Positions 16,791-24,377 of a DNA stretch of 64,000 nucleotides are shown here, piece by piece. Origin of the DNA: Fontivita pretiosa (GTDB taxonomy: Bacteria > Planctomycetota > Phycisphaerae > Tepidisphaerales > Tepidisphaeraceae); contig NZ_CP191258.1 in NCBI RefSeq assembly GCF_050410795.1, forward strand, positions 2,976,001 to 3,040,000, in the 5' to 3' direction. The position numbers were made by a program, and so were the translations under genes. Every line of letters starts with the position of its first letter. The first letter of the stretch is position 1. The notes beneath the pieces were generated by a model, which ran no database searches, had not been told where the DNA came from, and saw only the letters and a list, made by a program, of their open reading frames with translations.

Positions 16791-17242
16791 ACGGCCTCCT
16801 GTGTCGTTGACGGTTGGTCTTGCTCGGATTCGGTGGTATCGGTCAGGAATGAGATCGTCGCAGGGGCGAAGCTCAAGCTCTGCGATGGCGGCAAGAGGCT
16901 CAGCTCCCCGGGCAGCTCCGCAAAACTCAGCCCCGGCACGTCGGACCAATTCACCTCGATCATCCGGTCGGCTTGGTCGCTTTGATCAATCGGGTCGCTC
17001 ACGAGATGGTTCGCGATCTGCATCGGCCGCGTCGATGGATTGGCAACGTAGTAGTAGATGACCAGCACCAGCGCAGCGGCGGCTGTCATCGTCGCGATCG
17101 TCCAGAACCATCGCCCCAGACCAGAGGGCGCCGGCGCCGCGGGTGTGGCGGGCGCCAGCACGTCGGCGGCGAGGTCGCCGGGATAGCGCGATTCGCGATA
17201 TTCATCGCGCGCCTGCTCAAGCTGTCTTCGCAGGATGCTCAT
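16787..17242 (-). CDS. putative membrane anti-sigma partner of the adjacent ECF sigma factor
   Basis: A 151-residue single-pass membrane protein: a short cytoplasmic N-terminus (MSILRRQLEQARDEYRESRYPGDLAADVL), a Pro/Ala linker, one membrane helix (TIATMTAAAALVLVIYYYV) and an acidic extracytoplasmic part. Its ATG overlaps the sigma factor stop (ATGA), and the next gene overlaps its end. Coupling to an ECF sigma gene plus this topology are typical of anti-sigma factors, but no canonical zinc-binding HxxxCxxC motif is visible, so this is an inference from position and shape. Confidence 0.6.
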   Translation of the reverse strand: MSILRRQLEQARDEYRESRYPGDLAADVLAPATPAAPAPSGLGRWFWTIATMTAAAALVLVIYYYVANPSTRPMQIANHLVSDPIDQSDQADRMIEVNWSDVPGLSFAELPGELSLLPPSQSLSFAPATISFLTDTTESEQDQPSTTQEAV

Positions 17243-17784
17243 ATCGGTTCCGTCAACTTCGCTCTCAGCGATCGCAATGCCTGGTGGACGGTGGCCTTGA
17301 CGGTTCCGGCGGCACAATTCATTGCGGCGGCGGTGTCGTCGATCGACAGCTCCTCGAAATACCTCAGGAGCAACGCCTCGCGCTGCCGTGGGGGAAGCTG
17401 CTGCATGACGGCACGAAGCATCGATCGCGATTCCTCCAGGAGCAGCCGCCCGTGCGGCGAGCCCTCCAGGCCCGACGTGGCCGCCAGCGGTGATGGCGCC
17501 GAATCATCGGGCAGTCGCCTGAATGCCGGTATCTTGCGTCGCATCTCGCGGGACACGTTCAGCGCGATTCCCAGCGACCAGGTCGTGATCGCGCTGTCGC
17601 CGCGAAAACGCGGCAGGTCGCGCAGGAACCGCAGGGCCGTTTCCTGCACGGCGTCGCGGGCGTCTTCGGCGTCGCCGAGCAGTCCCAGGCACACGCGAAA
17701 CCACACGTCCTGAAGCTGCCGCAGCAGCGCGGCCTGCGCCGCGCGGTCCCCACGGCGAGCGGCTTCGATCGTGATCTGATCCAC
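17239..17784 (-). CDS. ECF RNA polymerase sigma factor
   Basis: A 181-residue ECF sigma factor. Region 2 includes WFRVCLGLLGDAEDARDAVQETALRFLRD and FRGDSAITTWSLGIALNVSREMRR; region 4 is LPPRQREALLLRYFEELSIDDTAAAMNCAAGTVKATVHQAL, a normal SigE/RpoE-type helix-turn-helix. It heads a three-gene overlapping unit (sigma, membrane partner, exported protein) that reads as a cell-envelope signalling module. Confidence 0.93.
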   Translation of the reverse strand: MDQITIEAARRGDRAAQAALLRQLQDVWFRVCLGLLGDAEDARDAVQETALRFLRDLPRFRGDSAITTWSLGIALNVSREMRRKIPAFRRLPDDSAPSPLAATSGLEGSPHGRLLLEESRSMLRAVMQQLPPRQREALLLRYFEELSIDDTAAAMNCAAGTVKATVHQALRSLRAKLTEPI

Positions 17785-17904
17785 GCGCGTCCAGTTCCGT
17801 CAATGAGTGCTGGCAGATCGAGATTGGTTTAGCCGGGATCGGCTTTGAACCGCCGCCCCGGGCAAACTTTGTTTGGCCCGTGGCGTTGTATAGTATCGGA
17901 TAGA

Positions 17905-19764
17905 ATGAATCACGTGCGGAACGACATTCGGAATGTTGCGATCATCGCTCACGTAGACCACGGCAAGACGACGCTGGTCGATGCCCTGCTGCGCCAGAGC
18001 GGCAACTTCCGCGAAAGCCAGCTTGCCCAGGATACCATCCTGGATTCCAACCCCCTTGAACGCGAACGCGGCATCACCATCCTGGCCAAGAACTGCGCCA
18101 TCAACTACACCGACCCGGCGACGGGGCAGACGGTGAAGATCAACCTGATCGACACGCCCGGGCATGCGGACTTCGGCGGGGAGGTCGAGCGCGTGCTGAG
18201 CATGGCGGACGGGGCTTTCCTGCTGGTGGATGCGGCCGAGGGGCCGATGCCGCAGACACGCTTCGTGCTGAAAAAGGCGTTTCAGCATGAGCTGAGGCCG
18301 ATCGTGGTGATCAACAAGATCGATCGTCCGGATGCCCGGCCGCATCAGGTTCTGGATGAAGTCTTCGATCTGTTTGTGGAGCTTGGGGCCGATGACGAGG
18401 CATTGGATTTCCCGGTGCTGTATGCGTCCGGGCGGGCGGGGGTGGCTTCGTGGCGGCTGGAGGAGCCGGGCCAGAACATCAGGCCGGTCTTCGAGGCGCT
18501 GCTCAGGCACGTGCCTGCGCCGCACGGCGATCCGGACCGCCCGCTTCAAATCCGCATCACCAGCATTCAGTACAACGACTACGTCGGTCGGATCGGGGTA
18601 GGACGGATCTACAACGGCACGGTCCGCACGGCTCAGCAGGTGAAGGTCTGCAAGCGCGGCGGGGAACAGATCGTCTCGAAAGTCGCGCAGGTTCAGGTCT
18701 TCGACGGGCTGGGACGCAAGAACGTCGAGCAGGCCGAGGCCGGGGACATCGTGGCGCTGGTCGGGCTGGAGTCGGTGGACATCGGCGACAGCGTGTGCGA
18801 TCCGATCAATCCGCAGCCGCTGGCGGCGCAGGAGATCGAGCCGCCGACGCTGACGATGATGTTCCGCGTGAACGATTCGCCCTTCGCCGGCCGCGAGGGC
18901 AAGTACGTCACCAGCCGCAATCTTCGCGAGCGATTGTTCAAGGAGCTGGAGAGCAACGTGGCGCTGAAGGTGCAGGAGACGGAGAACAAGGATGCGTTCA
19001 AGGTCAGCGGACGCGGGCTGCTGCATTTGGGGATCCTCATCGAGAACATGCGCCGCGAAGGCTACGAGCTGAGCATCAGCAAGCCGCACGTGATCCTTCG
19101 CAAGGACCCGGCCGGCAATCTGCTGGAGCCGATCGAGTATTTGGTGGTGGATGTTCCGGAGAAGAACCTGGGCGGCGTGATGGAGCTGGTGGGCAATCGC
19201 AAGGGCGAGCTGGTCCGCATGGACAACCGCAACGGGCAGGTTCATCTGGAGTTCACGATCCCCGCGCGCGGCTTGATTGGCCTGCGGACCCGGATGCTCA
19301 CCGCGACGCAGGGGCAGGCGATCATGCACCACAACTTTTACGAGTATGCCCCGTTGCGCGGGCAGGTGCCCGGGCGGGCCAACGGCGTGATGGTCAGCGT
19401 GGCCAACGGCACCGCCAACGCCTACGCGCTGAACAATCTCCAGGAGCGTGGGGTGATGTTTGTGGAGCCGGGCGACGCGGTGTACGAGGGGCAGATCGTC
19501 GGGGAGAACGCCCGCGACAACGACATGCCAGTCAACCCCACCACCGCCAAGAAGCTGACCAACATCCGCACCACCGCCAGCGATGAGAACATCATTCTCA
19601 AGCCGGCGCGGAAGATGACGCTGGAGCAGGCCCTGGAATACATCGAGGAAGACGAGCTGGTCGAGGTCACGCCGCACAGCATCCGCCTCAGGAAGGAACT
19701 GCTCAGCGAATCCCAGCGCAAAAAGGCGGGACGGAAAAAGGTAGTGGAAGAGGTGGGGGTGTAG
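17905..19764 (+). CDS. typA: ribosome-associated GTPase TypA/BipA
   Basis: A 619-residue translational GTPase of the EF-G/LepA family. G motifs: AHVDHGKT (15-22), RGITI, DTPGHADF and NKID. The family-typical C-terminal region follows (RGLIGLRTRMLTATQGQAIM, then PTTAKKLTNIRTTASDE and RKKEL-type basic tail). BipA assists ribosome assembly and stress adaptation. ATG 17905 is chosen because it precedes the conserved NDIRNVAIIAHVDHGKT; the frame is open 60 bases further upstream. The region immediately downstream is packed with palindromic repeats. Confidence 0.95.
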   Translation: MNHVRNDIRNVAIIAHVDHGKTTLVDALLRQSGNFRESQLAQDTILDSNPLERERGITILAKNCAINYTDPATGQTVKINLIDTPGHADFGGEVERVLSMADGAFLLVDAAEGPMPQTRFVLKKAFQHELRPIVVINKIDRPDARPHQVLDEVFDLFVELGADDEALDFPVLYASGRAGVASWRLEEPGQNIRPVFEALLRHVPAPHGDPDRPLQIRITSIQYNDYVGRIGVGRIYNGTVRTAQQVKVCKRGGEQIVSKVAQVQVFDGLGRKNVEQAEAGDIVALVGLESVDIGDSVCDPINPQPLAAQEIEPPTLTMMFRVNDSPFAGREGKYVTSRNLRERLFKELESNVALKVQETENKDAFKVSGRGLLHLGILIENMRREGYELSISKPHVILRKDPAGNLLEPIEYLVVDVPEKNLGGVMELVGNRKGELVRMDNRNGQVHLEFTIPARGLIGLRTRMLTATQGQAIMHHNFYEYAPLRGQVPGRANGVMVSVANGTANAYALNNLQERGVMFVEPGDAVYEGQIVGENARDNDMPVNPTTAKKLTNIRTTASDENIILKPARKMTLEQALEYIEEDELVEVTPHSIRLRKELLSESQRKKAGRKKVVEEVGV

Positions 19765-19875
19765 AAACAGTGGGTGAGTTGCGTGATGCCTCTTCTGCGG
19801 AACGCTGCCGCTTCGCCCCCTCTGCCGGCACTCCGGGAGGCACTGCCCCCACTCCCTCGCCCGGTAGTCCGGGGG

Positions 19876-20031
19876 AGGGCAGGGGTGAGGGTTCTGTGAA
19901 GAGTTTCCAGTGGCGTCGCACCGCGATCCAAGTCGGCAATGACTCCTCCCTCTCCCGGTACACCGGGAGAGGGCAGGGGTGAGGGTTCTGTGAAGAGTTT
20001 CCAGTGACGTCACGCCGCGATCCAAGTTGGC
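19876..20031 (+). repeat. 62-bp direct repeat, two tandem copies 94 bp apart
   Basis: Copies at 19876-19937 and 19970-20031 differ at 4 of 62 positions. Each is preceded by a palindrome (19855-19878 imperfect; 19948-19973 perfect 12-bp arms). The second copy contains the left terminal inverted repeat sequence and the first codons of the DUF559 gene; the first copy is a duplicated left end that has lost the rest of the unit. Confidence 0.9.
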
Positions 20032-20404
20032 GCCTGCGTGGTTTTGCCCGGAAGATGCGGCACGAGCCGACGGACGCGGAGCGGCTGTTATGGGCGCGCC
20101 TGCGCGATCGGAGGCTCGGAGGTTTCAAGTTTCGCCGGCAGGTGCCGATTGCCGGGTTCATTGTGGATTTCTATTGCGATCAGCGCAAGATCGCTGTCGA
20201 GCTCGACGGTGGCCAGCACACGGAAGAGACCTCAACGCGATACGACGAGCGGCGAGATCGGGAGCTTGGAATGTTGGGGTTGCGCGTCTTGCGATTCAGC
20301 AATGTGGATGTGCTCAGGGACCTGGATGCGGTGTGTGTGGGGATCTTGAGCGCGCTCGGGGAAGAACCCTCACCCCTGCCCTCTCCCGGTGTACCGGGAG
20401 AGGG
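19948..20404 (+). mobile_element. candidate 457-bp mobile unit: DUF559 nuclease ORF between perfect 42-bp terminal inverted repeats
   Basis: The ends 19948-19989 and 20363-20404 are perfect 42-bp inverted repeats of one another. Each carries at its outer side a 12-bp-arm palindrome (CCCTCTCCCGGT, two-base centre). Between them lies only the DUF559 coding core. Partly matching outer arms lie at 19845-19866 and 20428-20449 (one mismatch in 22). No target-site duplication could be identified. The structure resembles a small transposable or REP-type unit carrying its own nuclease. Mobility is inferred from structure, not shown. Confidence 0.6.
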
Positions 20405-20927
20405 GGTAAGGGCAACGCCTCGCGGTGTACCGGGAGAGGGAGTGGGGGCACGCTCTTCCGGAGTGGCGGGAGAGGCGGTGGCGGTTGCCTTCCCCGGGGT
20501 AGCCGGGAAGAGCAGCGACGGCGACCTGCTCTTCGTCTATGGAACGCTTCTTCCCGGGCTTGAGCCGGCGGGGATGCGGCCGGTTTGCCAGCAGCTTGTG
20601 GTGGTCGGTCCGGCGACGATCCGCGGCGATTTGTATGACCTGGGACCTTATCCTGGCGTGATCCTCGATGGCGCCGCTGGCCGGGTGCGCGGGCAAGTGG
20701 TTCGCGTGCCGTCGGCCGATCTGTGGCGTCGGATCGATGCCTACGAAGCCTGCCCGCAGCCTGGTTCCACAGACGGATTGTTCCGCCGCGTCCGCACGAT
20801 CGCCACGCTGGAACACAGCGCCCGCGACGTCGAGTGCTGGGTCTATGTCTACAACCACCCCGTCCGGGCGGAGCGGCGTGTGGCCGGTGGTTGTTGGCTG
20901 ACCCATCGTCAAGACCCTAGAATCTGA
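20004..20927 (+). CDS. DUF559 (Vsr-like endonuclease) fused in frame to gamma-glutamylcyclotransferase-like domain
   Basis: A 307-residue fusion. Residues 1-118 are a DUF559 domain, a PD-(D/E)xK nuclease relative of Vsr: PTDAERLLWARLRDRRLGG, FKFRRQVPIAGFIVDF (Asp55), AVELDGGQH (Glu66, Asp68). Residues 120-170 are translated palindromic repeat (PSPGVPGEG, RGVPGEG, SGVAGEA). Residues 175-300 are an AIG2/GGCT domain: LLFVYGTLLPG, PYPGVILDG, and DAYE with catalytic Glu248. GTG 20004 lies inside the repeat; ATG 20055 is an alternative. Repeat-encoded GGGAGAGGG before GTG 20442 could also start the cyclotransferase alone. The fusion is best explained by element insertion next to a cellular gene. 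Confidence 0.75.
   Translation: MTSRRDPSWRLRGFARKMRHEPTDAERLLWARLRDRRLGGFKFRRQVPIAGFIVDFYCDQRKIAVELDGGQHTEETSTRYDERRDRELGMLGLRVLRFSNVDVLRDLDAVCVGILSALGEEPSPLPSPGVPGEGVRATPRGVPGEGVGARSSGVAGEAVAVAFPGVAGKSSDGDLLFVYGTLLPGLEPAGMRPVCQQLVVVGPATIRGDLYDLGPYPGVILDGAAGRVRGQVVRVPSADLWRRIDAYEACPQPGSTDGLFRRVRTIATLEHSARDVECWVYVYNHPVRAERRVAGGCWLTHRQDPRI
20405..20515. repeat. cluster of degenerate palindromes downstream of the DUF559 unit
   Basis: At least two further diverged copies of the CCGGGAGAGGG palindrome family lie at 20425-20445 and 20460-20515 (the latter including TTCCCCGGGGTAGCCGGGAA-like arms). They are the mirror image of repeats at 19820-19866 left of the unit. All are translated within the fusion linker. 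Confidence 0.75.
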
Positions 20928-20932
20928 CTCGC

Positions 20933-21667
20933 ATGTCACAGCACACCCGCCCGGTCATCGGAATCACCGTCGATTGCAACGACGCGGAGGATCGGTATTC
21001 GCTTTACATGAACTACGCGACGGGGGTTGAGCGTGGCGGGGGATTGCCGCTGCTGCTGCCGTACGCCGTCGATCAGGCGTTGATCCGCCAGTACGTCGAT
21101 CTGTGCGATGGGGTGCTGTTCACCGGCGGCAATGACCTGGATCCGGCGCTGTATGGCCAGCCCGAGTGGCACCCACGGGCGGTGAAGCTCGACGCGCGGC
21201 GGCAGAACTTCGAGTTGGCGCTGATCGCCGAGGTGGAGCGTCGGCGTGTGCCGGTGCTGGGCGTGTGTCTGGGGTCGCAGCTCATGAACGTGCACCGCGG
21301 AGGAAGCCTGATTCAGTTCCTGCCCGAGCACGACCGTCCCGGCGCCATCGAGCATCGCCGCCTGCCCGGACAGAAACCCGCACGGCATCCGGTGAAGATC
21401 GATCCTGAGTCACGTCTTGGCCGGGCGATCGCGCCGGGGCGAAGCGAGATATCGGTCAACACGTATCACAAGCAGGGGATTGGATCGCTTGGGCGGGGGC
21501 TGCGTGTGGTGGCCACGGCGCCCGACGGGATCATCGAGGCTTTCGAGGATCCGTCGTTGCCGCTGTATGCGGCGGTGCAGTGGCATCCGGAACGATTGCT
21601 GGACGAGGCGGAGCACCTGGCGCTGTTCCGGCTGCTGGTGGATACCGCCAGGGACAACCGCAGATGA
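20933..21667 (+). CDS. gamma-glutamyl-gamma-aminobutyrate hydrolase family protein (peptidase C26, PuuD-like)
   Basis: A 244-residue class I glutamine amidotransferase-like hydrolase. The nucleophile elbow is GVCLGSQ (Cys112), and the catalytic His and Glu are in VQWHPE (His218, Glu220). The N-terminal PVIGITVDCND and FTGGNDLDP match PuuD-like enzymes that cleave gamma-glutamyl bonds. It begins five bases after the DUF559-cyclotransferase gene, which also carries a gamma-glutamyl-cleaving domain, so the pair may act on gamma-glutamyl compounds; that link is inferred. Confidence 0.88.
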   Translation: MSQHTRPVIGITVDCNDAEDRYSLYMNYATGVERGGGLPLLLPYAVDQALIRQYVDLCDGVLFTGGNDLDPALYGQPEWHPRAVKLDARRQNFELALIAEVERRRVPVLGVCLGSQLMNVHRGGSLIQFLPEHDRPGAIEHRRLPGQKPARHPVKIDPESRLGRAIAPGRSEISVNTYHKQGIGSLGRGLRVVATAPDGIIEAFEDPSLPLYAAVQWHPERLLDEAEHLALFRLLVDTARDNRR

Positions 21668-21725
21668 ACGCCCGGGGCAGCAATCGGTGTTCATCCGAGT
21701 TCATCTGTGGTTAAATCCGGTTGCG

Positions 21726-22808
21726 GTGGCACGGCGAATTCTGTTGCTCATCACGGACCTTGAGATTGGCGGCACGCCAACGGTGGTGCGCGAGCTGGCG
21801 GTGCGTCTGAGACCGCACGCGCATGTCGAGGTTGCATGTCTGGGGCGTTGGGGGCCAGTGGCGCAGCAGATCCAGGACTCGGGGATTGCCGTCGTGGCCT
21901 TGGGGGCGCGCGGCGTGCGCGATGTGCATGTGTTCCGCAATCTGGTGCGACTGATCCGCCAGAGACGCTTCGATACCGTCTTCAGTTTCCTGATCCATGC
22001 TAATGCGGCGGCGGCGGTGGCGAAGCTGTTCTGCCCGGGCGTGAGATTCATCCAGTCGATCCAGACGACCCAGCCCTGGCCACGATGGCACTGGTGGGTG
22101 CAGCGGATCGTGCAGGAGGCGGCGGAGAAGGTGGTGGTGCCGTCGGCGTCGGCGGGGCAGGCGGCGCAGAAGTGGAGCGATGTTCCACACGAGAAGATCG
22201 TGGTGATTCCCAATGCGGTGGAAATTGCCGAGTCGATCGAGTCTTCACGCCGCAGTGCGGTTCTCTGCCGCAGTCCGGGCAGGAGGGATGTTGTCCGCGT
22301 CGGGTTCCTGGGGCGGCTGGATCCGGTCAAGCGTGTGGGGGATCTGGTCGCGGCGATCAGCTTGCTACCGTCCCAATACACGTTGCACGTCTTCGGACAG
22401 GGCCAGGATCAGCCGAACATCGAACGGGAGATTGCGCGACTCGGGGTGCAGGATCGCGTGGTGCTGCACGGGACCGTCGCCCGTCCGCAGGAGGCGATCG
22501 AGCAGATCGACGTGCTGGTGCTGCCTTCGGAGGCGGAGGGGTTCGGGCTAGTGTTGATCGAGGCGATGGCGGGTGGTGTGCCGGTGGTGGCGACGGATGT
22601 GGCGGGGATTCGCGATGTTGTGCGAGATGAAGCAACGGGGCTGCTGGTGCCGGCGCGGTCGCCGGAGCTGCTGTCGCGGGCGATTCGTCGCCTCGTCGAG
22701 GATGAGCCGCTGCGATCGCGATTGATCGAAGCGGCGCGAGAGGACGTTCGGCGACGATTCACATGGGAGGTCGTGCTGCCGGAGTACCTGAGATTGCTTG
22801 GGGTTTAG
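21726..22808 (+). CDS. glycosyltransferase family 4 protein
   Basis: A 360-residue GT-B glycosyltransferase. The N-terminal LLLITDLEIGGTPTVVREL is the usual acceptor-side start, and the C-terminal domain has FLGRLDPVKRVGDL, VLPSEAEGFGLVLIEAMAGGVPVVATDVAGIRDVV with the E-x7-E nucleotide-sugar motif, and LVPARSPELL. The start is GTG 21726; no ATG precedes the conserved region without overlapping the upstream gene. Donor and acceptor are unknown; the neighbouring LpxL-like gene suggests a role in outer membrane glycolipid or surface polysaccharide. Confidence 0.88.
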   Translation: MARRILLLITDLEIGGTPTVVRELAVRLRPHAHVEVACLGRWGPVAQQIQDSGIAVVALGARGVRDVHVFRNLVRLIRQRRFDTVFSFLIHANAAAAVAKLFCPGVRFIQSIQTTQPWPRWHWWVQRIVQEAAEKVVVPSASAGQAAQKWSDVPHEKIVVIPNAVEIAESIESSRRSAVLCRSPGRRDVVRVGFLGRLDPVKRVGDLVAAISLLPSQYTLHVFGQGQDQPNIEREIARLGVQDRVVLHGTVARPQEAIEQIDVLVLPSEAEGFGLVLIEAMAGGVPVVATDVAGIRDVVRDEATGLLVPARSPELLSRAIRRLVEDEPLRSRLIEAAREDVRRRFTWEVVLPEYLRLLGV

Positions 22809-22828
22809 CGGGGCCACTGAGGGGTGTG

Positions 22829-23758
22829 TCAATCGAACGCCTCGGGCGCTTCTCCTTTGGGCCGCGTCTTCCAGCGTCGATGAACCCACAGGTATTGTCC
22901 CGGATCCTCCCGCACAAAGCGCTCGATCGCCGACGTGTACCTTTGGGTGATGTACCGCAGCGGATCGGGCTGTTCCTGCCAGTCTGAGGGATAGATGATG
23001 TCGGCCATGCCGACACGAAAACGGAAGTCGTGGTCGATGCGTCGGGCGTAGCCAACAACGATGGGCACGTGGAATTCCATGGCCAGCAGCCCGATGGATT
23101 TGTACGTGCTGGCCTTTCGACCGAAGAAATCGACGAACAGTCCCTTGGGGCCGGCGTTCTGATCGGCGATGAAGCCGACGGTGCCATGTCGCGCCAGCGT
23201 CTGGGTGATTTCGTCGGTGGCGCCTTTTTTGGCGATGATTCGCTGTCCCATGCGTTCGCGGACGCCCAGCAGCCACCGGTTGACATAGGGGTTGTCCAGG
23301 GGTCTGGCGACGCTGGTGGTGTGGAAGCCCAGGGTCGCCAGCACGTAGCCGAGAATCTCCCAGTTTCCGTAGTGTCCGGTGAGCATGATCAGCCCCTGGT
23401 TTTTCGCCAGCAGCAGCTTCAGCACGGGGGCGAAGTTTTCCAGTTGGATGTATTTGTGGAAGGTGGTGACATGCACCAATCGGGTGGTGAAGAACACATC
23501 CACGCCGAGCATGAACATCTGCCGCATGCTCTCGCGGGCGATCCGGACCAGCTCTTCTTCAGATTTTTCAGGAAAGGCGCGGCGGAGGTTTCCCATGGCG
23601 CGATCGCGGTGCTTGCGATCGACCAGGAACATCAGGTCTCCCAACAGCCGTGCAGCGCCCAGGACCAGCTTGACCGGCCAGCAGTGCAGACACATCGACA
23701 CCACACGCAGGGCCAGGTATTGCAGGCGGTCCAGCAGGTCGTTGCGGGGTTTGGGCAT
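22829..23758 (-). CDS. lysophospholipid/lipid A acyltransferase (LpxL/HtrB family)
   Basis: A 309-residue inner-membrane acyltransferase. The N-terminus is partly hydrophobic (LALRVVSMCLHCWPVKLVLGAARLLGDLMFLV), followed by FP-EKS and the catalytic HX4E motif in GHYGNWE (His129, Glu134), FIADQNAGPKGLFVDFFG and a typical REDPGQYLWVHRRWK end. The family adds secondary acyl chains to lipid A. ATG 23758 is chosen because the frame upstream is not conserved. It is convergent with the glycosyltransferase, 20 bases apart. Confidence 0.88.
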   Translation of the reverse strand: MPKPRNDLLDRLQYLALRVVSMCLHCWPVKLVLGAARLLGDLMFLVDRKHRDRAMGNLRRAFPEKSEEELVRIARESMRQMFMLGVDVFFTTRLVHVTTFHKYIQLENFAPVLKLLLAKNQGLIMLTGHYGNWEILGYVLATLGFHTTSVARPLDNPYVNRWLLGVRERMGQRIIAKKGATDEITQTLARHGTVGFIADQNAGPKGLFVDFFGRKASTYKSIGLLAMEFHVPIVVGYARRIDHDFRFRVGMADIIYPSDWQEQPDPLRYITQRYTSAIERFVREDPGQYLWVHRRWKTRPKGEAPEAFD

Positions 23759-23918
23759 AACCGGGGCGGATTGTAATGGAGCAGGCGGTCGGCTCCCAAA
23801 GCCCGGGAAAAACGGAATATCTTGTCTCCTGTTACAGGCACATTCTAACCCCGGGCAATGACGGGGATTAGGTGGCATAACGGAACCGCTTATCTGGTCG
23901 ATATTCCAAATGGAGTAT

Positions 23919-23933
23919 TGAAACTCAGTCTCA
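23919..23933 (+). promoter_or_regulatory. candidate Fur-type operator before feoA
   Basis: TGAAACT-C-AGTCTCA is a 7-1-7 inverted repeat with one mismatched pair, the geometry of Fur boxes, 62 bases before the feoA start. Iron-dependent repression of feo operons by Fur is known in many bacteria; here it is a prediction. Confidence 0.45.
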
Positions 23934-23994
23934 GCGAGAGTAGGATATCGCGCAGATCAACGGGCATCGGTGTCCGATGTCCAGAGAGGTGGCC

Positions 23995-24288
23995 ATGGAG
24001 CGGAACAAACCGCAAAAGGCGTGTGACCTGGCAGGGTGTGATCACCGCGGATCGGTGCAGACCTGTCCGCTGAACTGCCTGGGCGTCGGTTGCCGCGGAT
24101 GGGTCGTTTCGGTGGGTGGGGATTCTGAATTGCGTCGTCGGCTGCTGGAGATGGGCTTCTGCAACGGCGCGCAGGTGGAGGTGGTCCGCCGGGCGCCGCT
24201 GGGCGACCCGATCGAGTTTCGCCTCCGCGGCTATTGCCTGTCGCTTCGGGACGAGCAGGCACGATACGTTCAAGTAAAGCAATCCTGA
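23995..24288 (+). CDS. feoA: FeoA family protein
   Basis: A 97-residue protein with an SH3-like FeoA domain (LRRRLLEMGFCNGAQVEVVRRAPLGDPIEFRLRGYCLSLRDEQARYVQV), which stimulates FeoB-driven ferrous iron import. The N-terminal 30 residues add a Cys-rich stretch (CDLAGCDHRGSVQTCPLNCLGVGC), unusual for FeoA and possibly metal-binding. GAGAGG supports ATG 23995. It is first in a feoA-feoB-Cys-rich partner operon. Confidence 0.9.
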   Translation: MERNKPQKACDLAGCDHRGSVQTCPLNCLGVGCRGWVVSVGGDSELRRRLLEMGFCNGAQVEVVRRAPLGDPIEFRLRGYCLSLRDEQARYVQVKQS

Positions 24289-24320
24289 ACGGAGCGGTCG
24301 ATTGCGGATTCCCGGATTGG

Positions 24321-24369
24321 GGATTGCGGAATTCGCGATGACCCATCCGCGAACCGAATTCCGCAATCC
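24321..24369. repeat. 15-bp perfect inverted repeat between feoA and feoB
   Basis: Arms 24321-24335 and 24355-24369 (GGATTGCGGAATTCG) with a 19-base loop. It sits in the feoA-feoB gap and could form an mRNA hairpin that tunes relative expression. Partial extra ATTGCGGATT and CAATCCG units flank it, which suggests a dispersed repeat family. Confidence 0.85.
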
Positions 24370-24377
24370 GCAATCCG

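Noticed and set aside
17800..20025. 741-codon minus-strand frame opposite typA
   Set aside because: Antisense to a complete TypA with all G motifs; its His/Arg/Gln-rich translation is typical of shadow frames.
19820..20515. CRISPR array
   Set aside because: The repeats are palindromic, unevenly spaced and mirror-arranged around a nuclease gene; there are no uniform spacers or cas genes.
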